A stretch of 64,000 nucleotides of DNA from Kribbella aluminosa (GTDB lineage: Bacteria > Actinomycetota > Actinomycetes > Propionibacteriales > Kribbellaceae), in assembly GCF_017876295.1 (NCBI RefSeq), contig NZ_JAGINT010000002.1, positions 2,418,001 through 2,482,000 of the forward strand, written 5' to 3'. Every line of letters starts with the position of its first letter. The first letter of the stretch is position 1. The notes under the pieces were generated by a model. That model was not told the origin of the DNA, made no database searches, and saw only the letters and a program-made list of their open reading frames with translations. Both the position numbers and the translations under genes were made by a program. This document shows, piece by piece, positions 8,285 through 17,340 of this stretch.

Positions 8285-8326
8285 CTGGGGGCGTTGCACA
8301 AGACATAACCTGTGCAACGCCCCCAG
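8285..8326. terminator. Bidirectional terminator hairpin
   Basis: CTGGGGGCGTTGCACA (8285-8300) pairs perfectly over 16 bp with TGTGCAACGCCCCCAG (8311-8326) around a 10-nt loop. It sits between the convergent ends of the small secreted gene and the GH101 gene, so it can stop transcription from both sides. Confidence 0.85.
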
Positions 8327-8345
8327 CTGGTGTTCAAGTCCCCGG

Positions 8346-11300
8346 TCAGTGGGTTCCGTAGACGTTCAGCTCGGCAGCCGAGCCGAAGACCGCGCCGTTG
8401 AGCGAACTGGTGCCGACGAACTTCACATACCGGCCGGGCTCGGCGGGGAAGTCCAGCCGCTGTACGGCGGTCGAGTTCGGGAACTGGCCCGACGCAACCG
8501 GCGTACCCCAGTCCTGACCGTCCGCACTGACGTAGACCTCGTACCCCTTGAACATCCCGTTCGTACCGCTCTGCCGGGGCAGATAGCTCAACCCGTTCAC
8601 CTGGTACGTCGACCCGAGGTCGAGCGTCATGAAGTGTGGGAAGCCGGCCGGCGTACTGACCTGGGACCAGGCGGAATGCCAGATGGTGCTGGGGTTTCCG
8701 TCCAGCGCCATCGTCGCCGCGCCGCCGGTGGCGACGTCCTCGCTGTCGACGTCCACCACCTTGATCCGCGACTGCGGGACGATCCCCGGCGGCAGGACGG
8801 TGGCCTCGCCGGTGATCGTCGCCTGACCACCCGTTGCCGTCAGCACGTACTTTCCTTCCGGCGTACCGGCCGGCGGGCTGACGTCCCAGGTGGTTGTCGC
8901 GGTCGCACCGGCGGCGACCGTGGCGTGCGTCGCCGGAGTGGTCGCGGTGACGGTCCAGCCGTCGGGCGCGGTCAGCCCGAGCGTGATGTTGCTGGCAGCC
9001 ACCACGTCGTTGTTGGTGAACGTGGTGGTGACGGTGTTCGCCTCACCCGGCACGAGCCCGGTCAGACCGGTCACGGCGACCGAGGTGCAGTCCGCCGGTT
9101 CGGTCGTCGTACCGAGGTCGGTGACGGCGAAGTTGTCCATCACGAAGTCGGTCTGGTCGCCGCCGTCGGTGAGCTTCCGCAACCCGACCCAGTTGTCACC
9201 GCCACAGCCGGCGACGAACTCCTGGTCGAACGTCGCCTTGGTCCGCTGCTCACCGATCGGCGTCGCCTTCACTTCCACAGATCCCGGCCGGTCGACGCCC
9301 TGGATCCACGCGTACTGCCCCGCACGTCCGCTCTCGTAGTCGAAACTCACCTTGTACTTGTGGCCCGCCTGGAAGTTCACCGTCCACGGCGCGGTCCGAT
9401 AGACGAGCCCCTCGTTCTCCTCGTGCGACTTCAGCGACCAGTTCCCGTCCAGGACATCGTCGACAAGCTTCCCGTTCCACCCAGCCTGCGTGTACGGCGC
9501 ATGCTTCTTGGCAAGCACCGTCCGCGGATCGGTAATCCCGCCGGCATCTCCCTTGATGAACGGCCCCCACCCCTGATCCACGTTCTCGAAGTCCTCCACT
9601 CCCCGGGCGGGGGTCGTCTCGACCACCCGCACGTCGTCCACCCGGACCTGCGCAGCTCCCGCGGCTGCTCCGATGGCCAGATCGGCGGTGCTCCCCCTGG
9701 CCTGGAAGACGACTCGGGCCCGCTGGTAGTACGCGCCGTGCTTGTCATCAGCAGCAACCATGTTCTTCACCGTCGACCGAGTGATCACGTTCGTCACCCC
9801 GTCGACGCTGATGGTCGTCGGACGGTTTGCCTCCACCCACGCGGATGCGCTGTACGTACGACCCTTCGTGAGTCCGGTAATACGCTGGCTCACCGACGAA
9901 GCCTTTGTCCCGAGCTGGGCGACGTGCTGCCCGTTCTCGAGCGTCGCGATGCCCGCACCGCCGGTCGCGTCCCAGGCCGCCAGGTTCCCGGCGTTGAAGC
10001 CCGGGTCCTTCAGATGCGTGTCTTCACCCCAGTTCACGGCCCGCGGCTTCGGAGCGGCGACCGGGTAGAGGACGTACGGCTTGCCCGGGATTGCGTCGAG
10101 CGTGATCGAGCCGTGGTTGACCCGGATCGTGACCGGCTTGGCCCTGCCGGTGTCGGTCAGCTGGTACGCCGTGAACGTCTTCACGCCCGCGAACGCCGCC
10201 GGCAGCTGCCAGGTCGTCCGTCCGCCGGCCGGGTTGTAGTGGTACGACTTCTTGCCGTTGTCCCACGGCAGCAGGTACTTGTCGCCGTCCAGCACCTTCG
10301 CGTTCCCGACGTACACAGTCCGCTTCCCGTTCTCGACCGCACCCCGGACGCCGCCGGTGAACCTGATGTCGTCGGCCTTCCAGTCCAGGATCTTCTGCTG
10401 CTGCAGGAACTTCGCCGGCAGGTTGCGCTGCCAGATGTTCGCGTAGAACGCGTTCCAGTCGGTCTCGCCGGTCCAGCCCTCGAACTCGACGATCGCGGAC
10501 TGCCCGAGGATCGGGTCGTTGTTCCAGACGTCCTTCTCGTGGTTCCGGACGAACCGGATGATCTTCGAGTTCAGCCCCTTGTTGGTCGGGCCGCCGTAGT
10601 CGAGGTCGTTCGCCCAGTGCGACCAGAGCGACGTCCGCTCGTGCCGGTCGGCCCACTCGGTGGCGATCTGCCAGCCCTGCGCGGTGAGCTGCCGGGTGAG
10701 GCCGTCGGCGAGCCAGCCGGACTGGTAGTACACGTCGATGTACAGCTCCTGCAGGTTCTTGTCGGTCTCGTCGCGGAGCTGCTGGAACCGCTTCACGATG
10801 TTGCCCGAGGCAAGATCGGGGCGCTGCTTGATGTAGTAGCTCTGGTTCAGCCAGTTCCAGCCCTTGGCATTCTTGTCGACCAGGTCCTCGCTGAACGCGT
10901 TCGCCTCCGGGTACGACTCGGTCGCGTTCACGTGGACGCCGAACGCCGCGTTCCACGACTTGCCCTGCTTGAGCAGCGTGTTCAGGTCGGTCAGACCGCC
11001 CGCGCGGAGGTTGTAGTTGCCGCCGTAGTCAGGGTGTCCCGAGTCGTGCCCCTCGGACGCGTAACCCTTCAGCAGCGCCATCTGGCCGAGCCCGTCGGTC
11101 GACAGCGAGATCCGCTTGACGTCGTCGAGGGTCCGCAGGAACGGGTGCGTGGCCTGGCTGGCGAAGTTGAACGGGATGTGCGTGATCACCCGGTCCTTGA
11201 CCTGGTCGCCGCCGTTCGGCTCGGTCATGATCGAGCGGAACGCGACCGCGCCGTCCTCCCAGTCGACGGTCTTGTCGTGGTTCGCGTCCGGCGTCACCAC

Positions 11301-12098
11301 GACCTTCGCCCAGGGGAGCGGTTCGGTGTACGGCGAGGTGTCGGCGCGGTACGTCCACTGACCGCTCCAGACGCCGACCCGCGTGCTGCCGTCGCTGCCC
11401 TTGCGGGCCTGATGCCAGAAGCGGGCGCCGTCGTCGACCGACTGCCCGGACGGCTTGTCGTACGTCGAGTTCGACTCGATCCCGGCGGCCAGCCCGCTGG
11501 TGTTGACGAACGCGTACGCCGCACCCGTCGCGGACGCCTCGCCCGGCGTGCTCGCGGTGACCGGGGTGATCTTGTCGGCGTTCCGGGTCGAGTCCGGGTC
11601 GAGGGTCGTGAACGCGGTCGTCGCGCCGGCGTCCGTACTCGACACCGACACCAGGTCCTGGTTCGGGATGTCGATCGTGTGCACGCGGCTCGTCCCTGGC
11701 GTCCCGGTGTCGCGGACCGCGTCGATCGCGAAGGTCGTCACCCGGCCGGCGACGCTCAGACTGGTGTCCAGCTCGACGCCGGGCAGCGCGTCGAAGCCGA
11801 GCGTGTACGACGCCTTGGTGTCAGCGATCGCCGGCGGCGCCACGAGGTGCGCGGTGCGGGCGACCCCGTCGATCGTGACCGTCGAGATCGCGTCCGGTTG
11901 TCCGCCGAGCGCTTGCCCGGAGGCGTTGTCGACGTACCTGATCACCCGCGGGAAGTCCGCCCCCACGGTGACCGTCAGCTCCGGCGACCGCAGCGCCGGA
12001 TCGCCACCCACCGGCTGCGCCTGCGCGCCGGCCGGCGCGACCAGCACGGCGGCGGCCATGGCTACAGCCAGTACTCCACACCCCACTGAACGTTTCAT
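8346..12098 (-). CDS. Secreted GH101 endo-alpha-N-acetylgalactosaminidase
   Basis: About 1250 residues from ATG 12098 (an in-frame TTG at 12119 is less likely). A signal peptide ends 'APAGAQAQ'. The GH101 supersandwich and TIM barrel occupy roughly 40-690. Barrel motifs 'LQELYIDVYYQSGW' (nucleophile Asp) and 'GWQIATEWADRHERTS' (acid/base Glu) match the family, which removes Gal-beta-1,3-GalNAc (core 1) from mucin-type O-glycans. Galactose-binding-like domains, a NEW3 domain (about 990-1080) and a C-terminal F5/8 type C (CBM32-like) domain follow. There is no sortase signal, so it is released. It stands alone without sugar uptake genes. Confidence 0.9.
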   Translation of the reverse strand: MKRSVGCGVLAVAMAAAVLVAPAGAQAQPVGGDPALRSPELTVTVGADFPRVIRYVDNASGQALGGQPDAISTVTIDGVARTAHLVAPPAIADTKASYTLGFDALPGVELDTSLSVAGRVTTFAIDAVRDTGTPGTSRVHTIDIPNQDLVSVSSTDAGATTAFTTLDPDSTRNADKITPVTASTPGEASATGAAYAFVNTSGLAAGIESNSTYDKPSGQSVDDGARFWHQARKGSDGSTRVGVWSGQWTYRADTSPYTEPLPWAKVVVTPDANHDKTVDWEDGAVAFRSIMTEPNGGDQVKDRVITHIPFNFASQATHPFLRTLDDVKRISLSTDGLGQMALLKGYASEGHDSGHPDYGGNYNLRAGGLTDLNTLLKQGKSWNAAFGVHVNATESYPEANAFSEDLVDKNAKGWNWLNQSYYIKQRPDLASGNIVKRFQQLRDETDKNLQELYIDVYYQSGWLADGLTRQLTAQGWQIATEWADRHERTSLWSHWANDLDYGGPTNKGLNSKIIRFVRNHEKDVWNNDPILGQSAIVEFEGWTGETDWNAFYANIWQRNLPAKFLQQQKILDWKADDIRFTGGVRGAVENGKRTVYVGNAKVLDGDKYLLPWDNGKKSYHYNPAGGRTTWQLPAAFAGVKTFTAYQLTDTGRAKPVTIRVNHGSITLDAIPGKPYVLYPVAAPKPRAVNWGEDTHLKDPGFNAGNLAAWDATGGAGIATLENGQHVAQLGTKASSVSQRITGLTKGRTYSASAWVEANRPTTISVDGVTNVITRSTVKNMVAADDKHGAYYQRARVVFQARGSTADLAIGAAAGAAQVRVDDVRVVETTPARGVEDFENVDQGWGPFIKGDAGGITDPRTVLAKKHAPYTQAGWNGKLVDDVLDGNWSLKSHEENEGLVYRTAPWTVNFQAGHKYKVSFDYESGRAGQYAWIQGVDRPGSVEVKATPIGEQRTKATFDQEFVAGCGGDNWVGLRKLTDGGDQTDFVMDNFAVTDLGTTTEPADCTSVAVTGLTGLVPGEANTVTTTFTNNDVVAASNITLGLTAPDGWTVTATTPATHATVAAGATATTTWDVSPPAGTPEGKYVLTATGGQATITGEATVLPPGIVPQSRIKVVDVDSEDVATGGAATMALDGNPSTIWHSAWSQVSTPAGFPHFMTLDLGSTYQVNGLSYLPRQSGTNGMFKGYEVYVSADGQDWGTPVASGQFPNSTAVQRLDFPAEPGRYVKFVGTSSLNGAVFGSAAELNVYGTH

Positions 12099-12206
12099 GC
12101 GGACGAAGTTCGCACGCAACCGCTAACTCGTCAAGAGAAACGAACAGTAATGAACAAGATTTCCCCGAGTACGGCGTGGCGGTGAGTGGGTGTGAGGACA
12201 GGCGTG

Positions 12207-12244
12207 GGGGTCGCGGAACAAGCTGTTACTTGTCCCGTGACCCC
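12207..12244 (-). terminator. Terminator hairpin overlapping the fahA stop codon
   Basis: On the minus strand the last fahA codons form GGGGTCACGGGACAAG, which pairs with CTTGTTCCGCGACCCC downstream (two mismatches). The TAA stop lies in the loop. There is no T-run; such I-shaped hairpins are usual in actinobacteria. Confidence 0.6.
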
Positions 12245-13443
12245 GGGGTGATGCGCCCGGTTACCTCGCCGAGGCCGAGGCCGAGGCGGGACCCGTCGGA
12301 GCCACGTGCCCAGGCGGAGATTGTGAGCTCGTCGCCGTCTTCGAGGAAGGTGTGGTGCTTGCCGTTGACGAGGAGGGGTTCGCGGCCTCCCCAGGTCAGC
12401 TCGATGAAGGAACCGCGCTGGTTCTTCTCCGGGCCGCTGACGGTGCCGGACGCGTACAGGTCGCCGGTGCGGACGCTGGCGCCGTTGGCGGTCAGGTGGG
12501 CGAGCATCTGGGCGGGGGACCAGTAGAGGTCGCGGTACGGCGGGCTGCTGACCAGGTGACCGTTCAGGTAGACCTCGAAGGTGATGTCGTAGTTCACCAG
12601 GTTCTTGCCGGCCAGGTACGGCAGCACGGGTGGGTCCTGGGCCGGGAGGGGTACGGCGGATGCCGCGAGGGCGTCGAGGGAGACGACCCAGGGGGAGATG
12701 GACGTGGCGAAGGACTTGCCGAGGAACGGGCCCAGCGGGACGTACTCCCAGGCCTGTAGGTCGCGGGCCGACCAGTCGTTGACGAGCACCACGCCGTACA
12801 CGTGCTCCTCGAAATCCTCAACAGACACAGGCTTTCCGAGCGTCGACGGTGTGCCGACGACGTACCCGAGCTCGACCTCGATGTCGAGTCGCTGGGACCG
12901 GCCGTACGTCGGGACCGTCGCGTCCGAGGCCTTGCGCTGGCCGGACGGGCGGACGATGTCGGTGCCGCTGGCAACGATCGTGCCGGCGCGGCCGTGGTAG
13001 CCGACCGGGAGGTGCTTCCAGTTCGGGAGCAGTGGCTCGGAGTCCGGGCGGAACAGCCGGCCGAGGTTCGTCGCGTGCTGCTCGGAGGCGTAGAAGTCGA
13101 CGTAGTCGGCGACCTCGACGGGGAGTTGCATGCCGACCGCCGACTGCGGGATCAGATGCGGCTCCACCGTGTCCCGCTCGGCGGAGTTGCTGACCAGGTC
13201 GAGCAGCCAGTTCCGGGTCGCACGCCAGGCCGGGCGGCCGAGGGCGAGGAACGCGTTCAGGCTCGGCTGCGCGAACAGCTGGGCGCCGTCCAGCATCTGT
13301 GCCGACGCGACCGGTGCGAGGTCGATAACCTGGTCGCCGATCGCGGCGCCTACCCGCGGCTCCTCGTCGCCGTGCCGGAACACGCCGAGCGGCAGGTTCT
13401 CCGGCCCGAACGGCGAGCCGTCCGGGATGTCGATCCAGCTCAT
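12226..13443 (-). CDS. fahA: Fumarylacetoacetase
   Basis: 405 residues; hydrolyses fumarylacetoacetate to fumarate and acetoacetate, the last step of homogentisate catabolism. It has the N-terminal SH3-like domain ('PFGPENLPLGVF') and the FAH catalytic domain. Metal and active-site signatures are 'YVDFYASEQHATNLG', 'PVGYHGRAG', 'DIEVELGYVVG', 'VVLVNDWSARDLQAWEYVPLG' and 'GTVSGPEKNQRGSFIEL'. ATG 13443 has GGAGG 4 bp upstream. It overlaps the stop of the preceding gene as ATGA, which points to translational coupling. Confidence 0.96.
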   Translation of the reverse strand: MSWIDIPDGSPFGPENLPLGVFRHGDEEPRVGAAIGDQVIDLAPVASAQMLDGAQLFAQPSLNAFLALGRPAWRATRNWLLDLVSNSAERDTVEPHLIPQSAVGMQLPVEVADYVDFYASEQHATNLGRLFRPDSEPLLPNWKHLPVGYHGRAGTIVASGTDIVRPSGQRKASDATVPTYGRSQRLDIEVELGYVVGTPSTLGKPVSVEDFEEHVYGVVLVNDWSARDLQAWEYVPLGPFLGKSFATSISPWVVSLDALAASAVPLPAQDPPVLPYLAGKNLVNYDITFEVYLNGHLVSSPPYRDLYWSPAQMLAHLTANGASVRTGDLYASGTVSGPEKNQRGSFIELTWGGREPLLVNGKHHTFLEDGDELTISAWARGSDGSRLGLGLGEVTGRITPGSRDK

Positions 13444-14297
13444 GATGCCTCCGTCAAACCCAGTGTTGTCAGGTCGTTCCGCGGTTCGTCGATGCTGCAC
13501 GATCCGAACGACGTGAACCATCGCCGGGTGCTTGCCGCCTGGTCGTCGGTCAGCCCGCGGGCCTGCTCGGCCAGTGCCTGGCCGTCGCGCCGCTCCAGCA
13601 GTTGAATCAGCTCGTCGTGCGCAGCCCCGTCGAGCGACGCGCGGGTCGCCAGCAGCACGTTGAGGAAGCCGTGGTGCTCGAATCCCGTGTCCTCGGCGGT
13701 ATGGCGGACCGCGTTGTGCAGCCCTGCCGTGCACTTGAAGGCGACCTCCCGATCGAGGCAGGCCGTGATGAAGGACGCCACCTGGCCGGCCGACGGGAAC
13801 AGGGCGGCGTCCATCCCGCCGGTGCGTAGTTTCGCGGCGTACCCGGCGTCGGCGACCACGTCGAGCGCACGCTCCCACGCTCCGTCCAGGCCGAGTTCGA
13901 CGTACGCCGTCTCCTCGTCGAGGCAGCCGTCGCACGCGCGGACGACGCGCAGCGCGTTGCGGGACAGGTCGTCCTCGTCGCGCAGCCGGACCTCGACCGC
14001 GGCCACCTCGACGTCCTTCGAGCGGTCGCCCCAACGGATCGCGGGCTCGATCCCGCCGGCGCCGCCGGAGATCACCACCGAAACCCGCAGCGGGCCGGAG
14101 CCCCCGCCGGTGCGGGCGGTCTCGGCGACCTTCAGCAGGTCCTGGTCGGTGCAGACGAGCGGGCCGACCAGGTCGGCGTACGGCGACTGCAGGTGCGAGC
14201 GGTGGGCGGGGACCGCTTCGGGCAGCGGCAGGTCGCCTGGGGGGAACATCGACGCGTCGTCGACCAGGTGCCGGTACAGGGCAGGGACGGTTGACAT
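13440..14297 (-). CDS. Conserved protein of unknown function in the homogentisate cluster
   Basis: 285 residues; I recognise no named family. It is soluble, with no signal peptide or membrane segment. Notable stretches are 'HLVDDASMFPPGDLPL' near the N-terminus, 'AGYAAKLRTGGMDAALFPS' (about 152-170) and 'AFKCTAGLHNAVRH', followed by 'TGFEHHGFLNVL' (about 186-215). These His/Lys/Thr-rich motifs look like an active site in a barrel-type fold, not the thioredoxin fold of glutathione-dependent isomerases. Its stop overlaps the fahA start (ATGA), and it is divergent from hmgA by 69 bp. It is a candidate for the missing maleylacetoacetate isomerase (inference). Confidence 0.85.
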   Translation of the reverse strand: MSTVPALYRHLVDDASMFPPGDLPLPEAVPAHRSHLQSPYADLVGPLVCTDQDLLKVAETARTGGGSGPLRVSVVISGGAGGIEPAIRWGDRSKDVEVAAVEVRLRDEDDLSRNALRVVRACDGCLDEETAYVELGLDGAWERALDVVADAGYAAKLRTGGMDAALFPSAGQVASFITACLDREVAFKCTAGLHNAVRHTAEDTGFEHHGFLNVLLATRASLDGAAHDELIQLLERRDGQALAEQARGLTDDQAASTRRWFTSFGSCSIDEPRNDLTTLGLTEAS

Positions 14298-14342
14298 GCT
14301 CCAGAGCCTAACGGATGCTTTCGGTAAGCGGACGCACGCGTT

Positions 14343-14361
14343 CGATTATCGTTCAACGGAG
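14343..14361 (+). promoter_or_regulatory. Putative hmgA promoter and RBS
   Basis: The 69-bp region between the divergent unknown gene and hmgA contains the palindrome CGATTATCG (14343-14351), overlapping a -10-like TATCGT (14347-14352). A GGAG Shine-Dalgarno lies at 14358-14361. The palindrome over the -10 could be an operator; the regulator is not identified. Confidence 0.4.
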
Positions 14362-14366
14362 TAAGT

Positions 14367-15560
14367 ATGGCGTTCTATCGGCAGGTCGGGGAAGTACCAC
14401 CGAAACGGCACACCCAGTTCCGGAAACCGGACGGCGGGCTGTACTACGAGGAGCTGATGGGCGAGGAGGGCTTCTCGTCCGACTCCTCGCTGCTGTACCA
14501 CGCCGGCGTACCGTCCGCGCTCGTCGACTCCCAGGTGTGGGACCTGCCGGACCTGGCCACCGTCCCGAACCACCCGCTGACGCCGCGCCACCTGAAGCTC
14601 CACGACCTGTTCACCGACACGTCCAAGTCGAACGCCGTCGAGGACCGTCGCCTGGTGCTCGGCAACGGTGACGTCCGGATCTCGTACGTCGTCGCCGAGC
14701 AGCCGTCGCCGTACTACCGGAACGCGATCGGCGACGAGTGCGTGTACGTCGAGAAGGGCTCGGCCACCGTCGAGACCGTCTTCGGCGTACTGAACGCGGT
14801 CGAGGGCGACTACGTGATCATCCCGCGCGCGACCACGCACCGCTGGCTGCCCGGGCCGGACGGCGTGCACGCCTACGCCATCGAGGGCAACTCGCACATC
14901 GCGCCGCCGAAGCGCTACCTGTCCCGGTACGGGCAGTTCCTCGAGCACTCGCCGTACTGCGAACGCGACCTGCACCCCACCACCGAGCCGTTCGTCGAGG
15001 AGGGGACGGACGTCGAGGTGCTGGTGAAGCACCGCGGGAACGGTCCCGGCGGGATCGTCGGCACGCGGATGACGTACGCGACGCACCCGTTCGACGTGGT
15101 CGGGTGGGACGGCTGCCTGTACCCGTACACGTTCAACGTGAGCGACTTCGAGCCGATCACCGGGCGGGTGCACCAGCCGCCGCCCGTGCACCAGGTGTTC
15201 GAGGGGTACAACTTCGTGGTCTGCAACTTCGTGCCGCGGAAGGTCGACTACCACCCGCTGTCGGTGCCGGTGCCGTACTACCACTCGAACGTCGACTCCG
15301 ACGAGGTGATGTTCTACTGCGGCGGCGACTACGAGGCCCGGAAGGGCTCCGGGATCGGGCTCGGGTCGATCTCGCTGCACCCGGGCGGGTACGCCCACGG
15401 CCCGCAGCCGTCCGCGATCGAGGCGTCCCTCGGCGCCGAGCGGTTCGAGGAGCTGGCGGTGATGGTCGACACCTTCCGCCCACTCGAACTGGGTGAAGGC
15501 GGCCAAGCGGCAGACGACGGCGTCTACGCCTGGACCTGGGCCGGAAGGCGCAAAAACTGA
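14367..15560 (+). CDS. hmgA: Homogentisate 1,2-dioxygenase
   Basis: 397 residues; opens the homogentisate ring to maleylacetoacetate using Fe(II) and O2. Cupin-fold signatures are visible: 'IGDECVYVEKGSATVETVFG', 'DYVIIPRATTHRW', and the metal-site region 'HPFDVVGWDGCLYPYTFNVSDFEPI' then 'HQVFEGYNFVVCNFVPR' and 'LHPGGYAHGPQP'. It is somewhat shorter than the 430-residue proteobacterial enzymes, as usual in actinobacteria. It is divergent from the unknown gene plus fahA, so the pathway is read from one central promoter region. Confidence 0.95.
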   Translation: MAFYRQVGEVPPKRHTQFRKPDGGLYYEELMGEEGFSSDSSLLYHAGVPSALVDSQVWDLPDLATVPNHPLTPRHLKLHDLFTDTSKSNAVEDRRLVLGNGDVRISYVVAEQPSPYYRNAIGDECVYVEKGSATVETVFGVLNAVEGDYVIIPRATTHRWLPGPDGVHAYAIEGNSHIAPPKRYLSRYGQFLEHSPYCERDLHPTTEPFVEEGTDVEVLVKHRGNGPGGIVGTRMTYATHPFDVVGWDGCLYPYTFNVSDFEPITGRVHQPPPVHQVFEGYNFVVCNFVPRKVDYHPLSVPVPYYHSNVDSDEVMFYCGGDYEARKGSGIGLGSISLHPGGYAHGPQPSAIEASLGAERFEELAVMVDTFRPLELGEGGQAADDGVYAWTWAGRRKN

Positions 15561-15582
15561 CGGTGTGTGGGACTCTTTCCCG

Positions 15583-16281
15583 GTGAGTGAGGACGGGGAC
15601 GCAACTTCACAGGTCGCGGAGCTGGACGCGGCAGACGACACGCCGGAGGTAGCGATGCCGCCAGGTGATTCGGGACAACCGTTCGTGGTCGGGATCGACC
15701 GGGACGCGGTGCTGCGCCGGCGCGAGGTGGTGCGGACCGTGGAGCGGCGTGGCGCCTGGGCGACGGCGATCCTCGGCGCGATCGGCATCGTCGCCGCGGT
15801 CTACGCGCTGTTCGCGTTCCGCGGCTCCGGGATGTGGCCGTTCGCGCTGCTGCTGATCCTGGCGATGCTCCCGCTGGTGCTCAGCACGCTGCTGGTGTAC
15901 CGCGTACAGACCGACCGGCAGCAGTGGTACGACGCGAACGAGCTGCCGCCGGTCGCGATGCGGATCTCGGTGAAGGGCCTCGAACTGGCGTGCGACGGCG
16001 CGGCGTTCCCCGTCGTACTGCCGTGGGCGACCGTCCGCGGCTTCACCCAGCACAAGCTGCTCGGTCAGTACATGCTCGACCTGGCGCTGGAGCGCGGCGT
16101 CGGCGCGACCACCGCGGGCGTCCGCGGGCTCGACCAGCGGCCGGTCCGCAGCGTCGTCAAACCCAACCCGCTGCTCCGGCCCACCGGCATGTTCCTGATC
16201 AAGGCCCTCGACCAGCCCGTCCACGTCATCGACGAAGCCCTCCGCCACTTCTCGAACGGCACCGCCGGCGTACAGCGCTAG
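15583..16281 (+). CDS. Membrane protein of unknown function, two TM segments
   Basis: About 232 residues from GTG 15583 (GTG 15565 is possible). An acidic N-terminal stretch is followed by a TM hairpin near residues 55-105 ('WATAILGAIGIVAAVYALFAF' region and a following hydrophobic segment). A C-terminal cytoplasmic domain then follows ('MRISVKGLELACDGAAFPVVLPWATVRGF'). The layout recalls YcxB/PH-like membrane proteins, in which the tail is a pleckstrin-like fold. It starts 22 bp after hmgA but has no evident link to that pathway. No enzyme motif is seen. Confidence 0.7.
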   Translation: MSEDGDATSQVAELDAADDTPEVAMPPGDSGQPFVVGIDRDAVLRRREVVRTVERRGAWATAILGAIGIVAAVYALFAFRGSGMWPFALLLILAMLPLVLSTLLVYRVQTDRQQWYDANELPPVAMRISVKGLELACDGAAFPVVLPWATVRGFTQHKLLGQYMLDLALERGVGATTAGVRGLDQRPVRSVVKPNPLLRPTGMFLIKALDQPVHVIDEALRHFSNGTAGVQR

Positions 16282-16309
16282 GGCATGGGGCCGGGAGTCA
16301 CGCCCTAGC
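16277..16309. terminator. Short hairpin over two convergent stop codons
   Basis: GCTAGGGC (16277-16284) pairs with GCCCTAGC (16302-16309) around a 17-nt loop. Both stop codons, of the membrane protein and of the opposing deacetylase gene, lie in the stem. Confidence 0.5.
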
Positions 16310-17106
16310 AGGGCAGCGAGCGGTAGGTGTACCCCTGCTGGGTGAGTTTCGTGAGGGCTTGATCCAGGGCGGCGACGGTTTGGGAGCGGTTGCCGCCGCC
16401 GTCGTGCATCAGGATGATCGCGCCGGGGCGGGCGCCGGCCATGATCGCGTGCTCGACGTGGGCGGTGCCGGGCTTCTCCCAGTCCTTCGTGTCGACGTCC
16501 CAGAGGACCTCGCGCTGGTGGTACGCCGCGGCGATCGCCTGCACCTTCGCGTTGGTGCCGCCGCCCGGCGGGCGTAGGCACTTCGACTTGATGCCCATCG
16601 CGATCTCCTGCTGGACCTTGGCGTCCGGCAGCAGCGTGAGCGTCTTGTGGTCGAACGTGTGGTTGCCGATCCGGTGCCCGGCGGCGCGCTCGGCGGCGAT
16701 CAGGTCGGGGTACTGCGCCACCTGGATCCCGAGCACGAAGAAGGTGGCCTGCGCGTGGTGCTTCCGCAGTACCTGAAGAACCTTCGGCGTCCACTCGTGC
16801 TGCGGGGCCGTCGTCGAAGGTCAGGTAGAGGACCTTCCCGTGGCCGGCCAGGTTCCAGTCGTCCGCGGGCAGTGTCGTCGGGGTCGTCGGGGTCGGCTGC
16901 ACCGGCTGCGTGCTCTCCTTGCCGGCCGACGGTTCACCACGCTTCGACGTACCGGGCGTACTGAGGAGTCCGTGGTCCGGCGTCGTACTGACCACGGGCG
17001 CGGCGGACGTCACGGAAGGACCGGACGGCGAGGCGGCTTGGGCGAGGACGGCACCGCACAGCAGGGCGGCGACCAGCGGCAAGAGTTTGCCGGGCGGCCC
17101 GGTCAC
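16305..17106 (-). pseudogene. Polysaccharide deacetylase with a frameshift
   Basis: The N-terminal frame starts at GTG 17106 (GGGAGG 4 bp upstream) with a signal peptide ('KLLPLVAALLCGAVLAQA'), a Pro/Thr linker and the NodB motif 'GKVLYLTFDDGP'. The frame is then lost. The rest continues one frame away: 'QATFFVLGIQVAQYPDLIA', the metal motif 'GNHTFDH', 'LRPPGGGTN' and 'PGAIILMHDGGG'. Removing one base from the four-G run at 16804-16807 (GGCCCCG on the coding strand) restores a full CE4 enzyme of about 266 residues. All catalytic motifs are intact, so the break is recent, a sequence error, or bypassed by +1 frameshifting. Confidence 0.85.
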
Positions 17107-17340
17107 GGGGCCTCCCGCCCTGGACTGAGGAGCGGAGGGAGCGAAGCGACCGGAGCGACGAGGGAAGGGCGGGAGCTGAAGCCCCGTGACCCGCCGCGCC
17201 GGAGGCGTGGCATGAGGGCGGTCATGGGCGGCATCCTCTCGCGAGGAAGGGGGCATCCGTTCACCGGGCCGGGGCGTGTCTCGCTTATCGTGTGCACTCG
17301 TGCCGGAGATCCCGGCGAAGCGACCTTGTGAGGCGGGGCG

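Noticed and set aside
8016..12089. 1357-codon open frame on the plus strand
   Set aside because: It is the antisense shadow of the GH101 gene, which has a signal peptide, family motifs and domains. The plus-strand frame is Arg/Gly/Val-rich, has no motif, and exists because GC-rich codons leave no stops.
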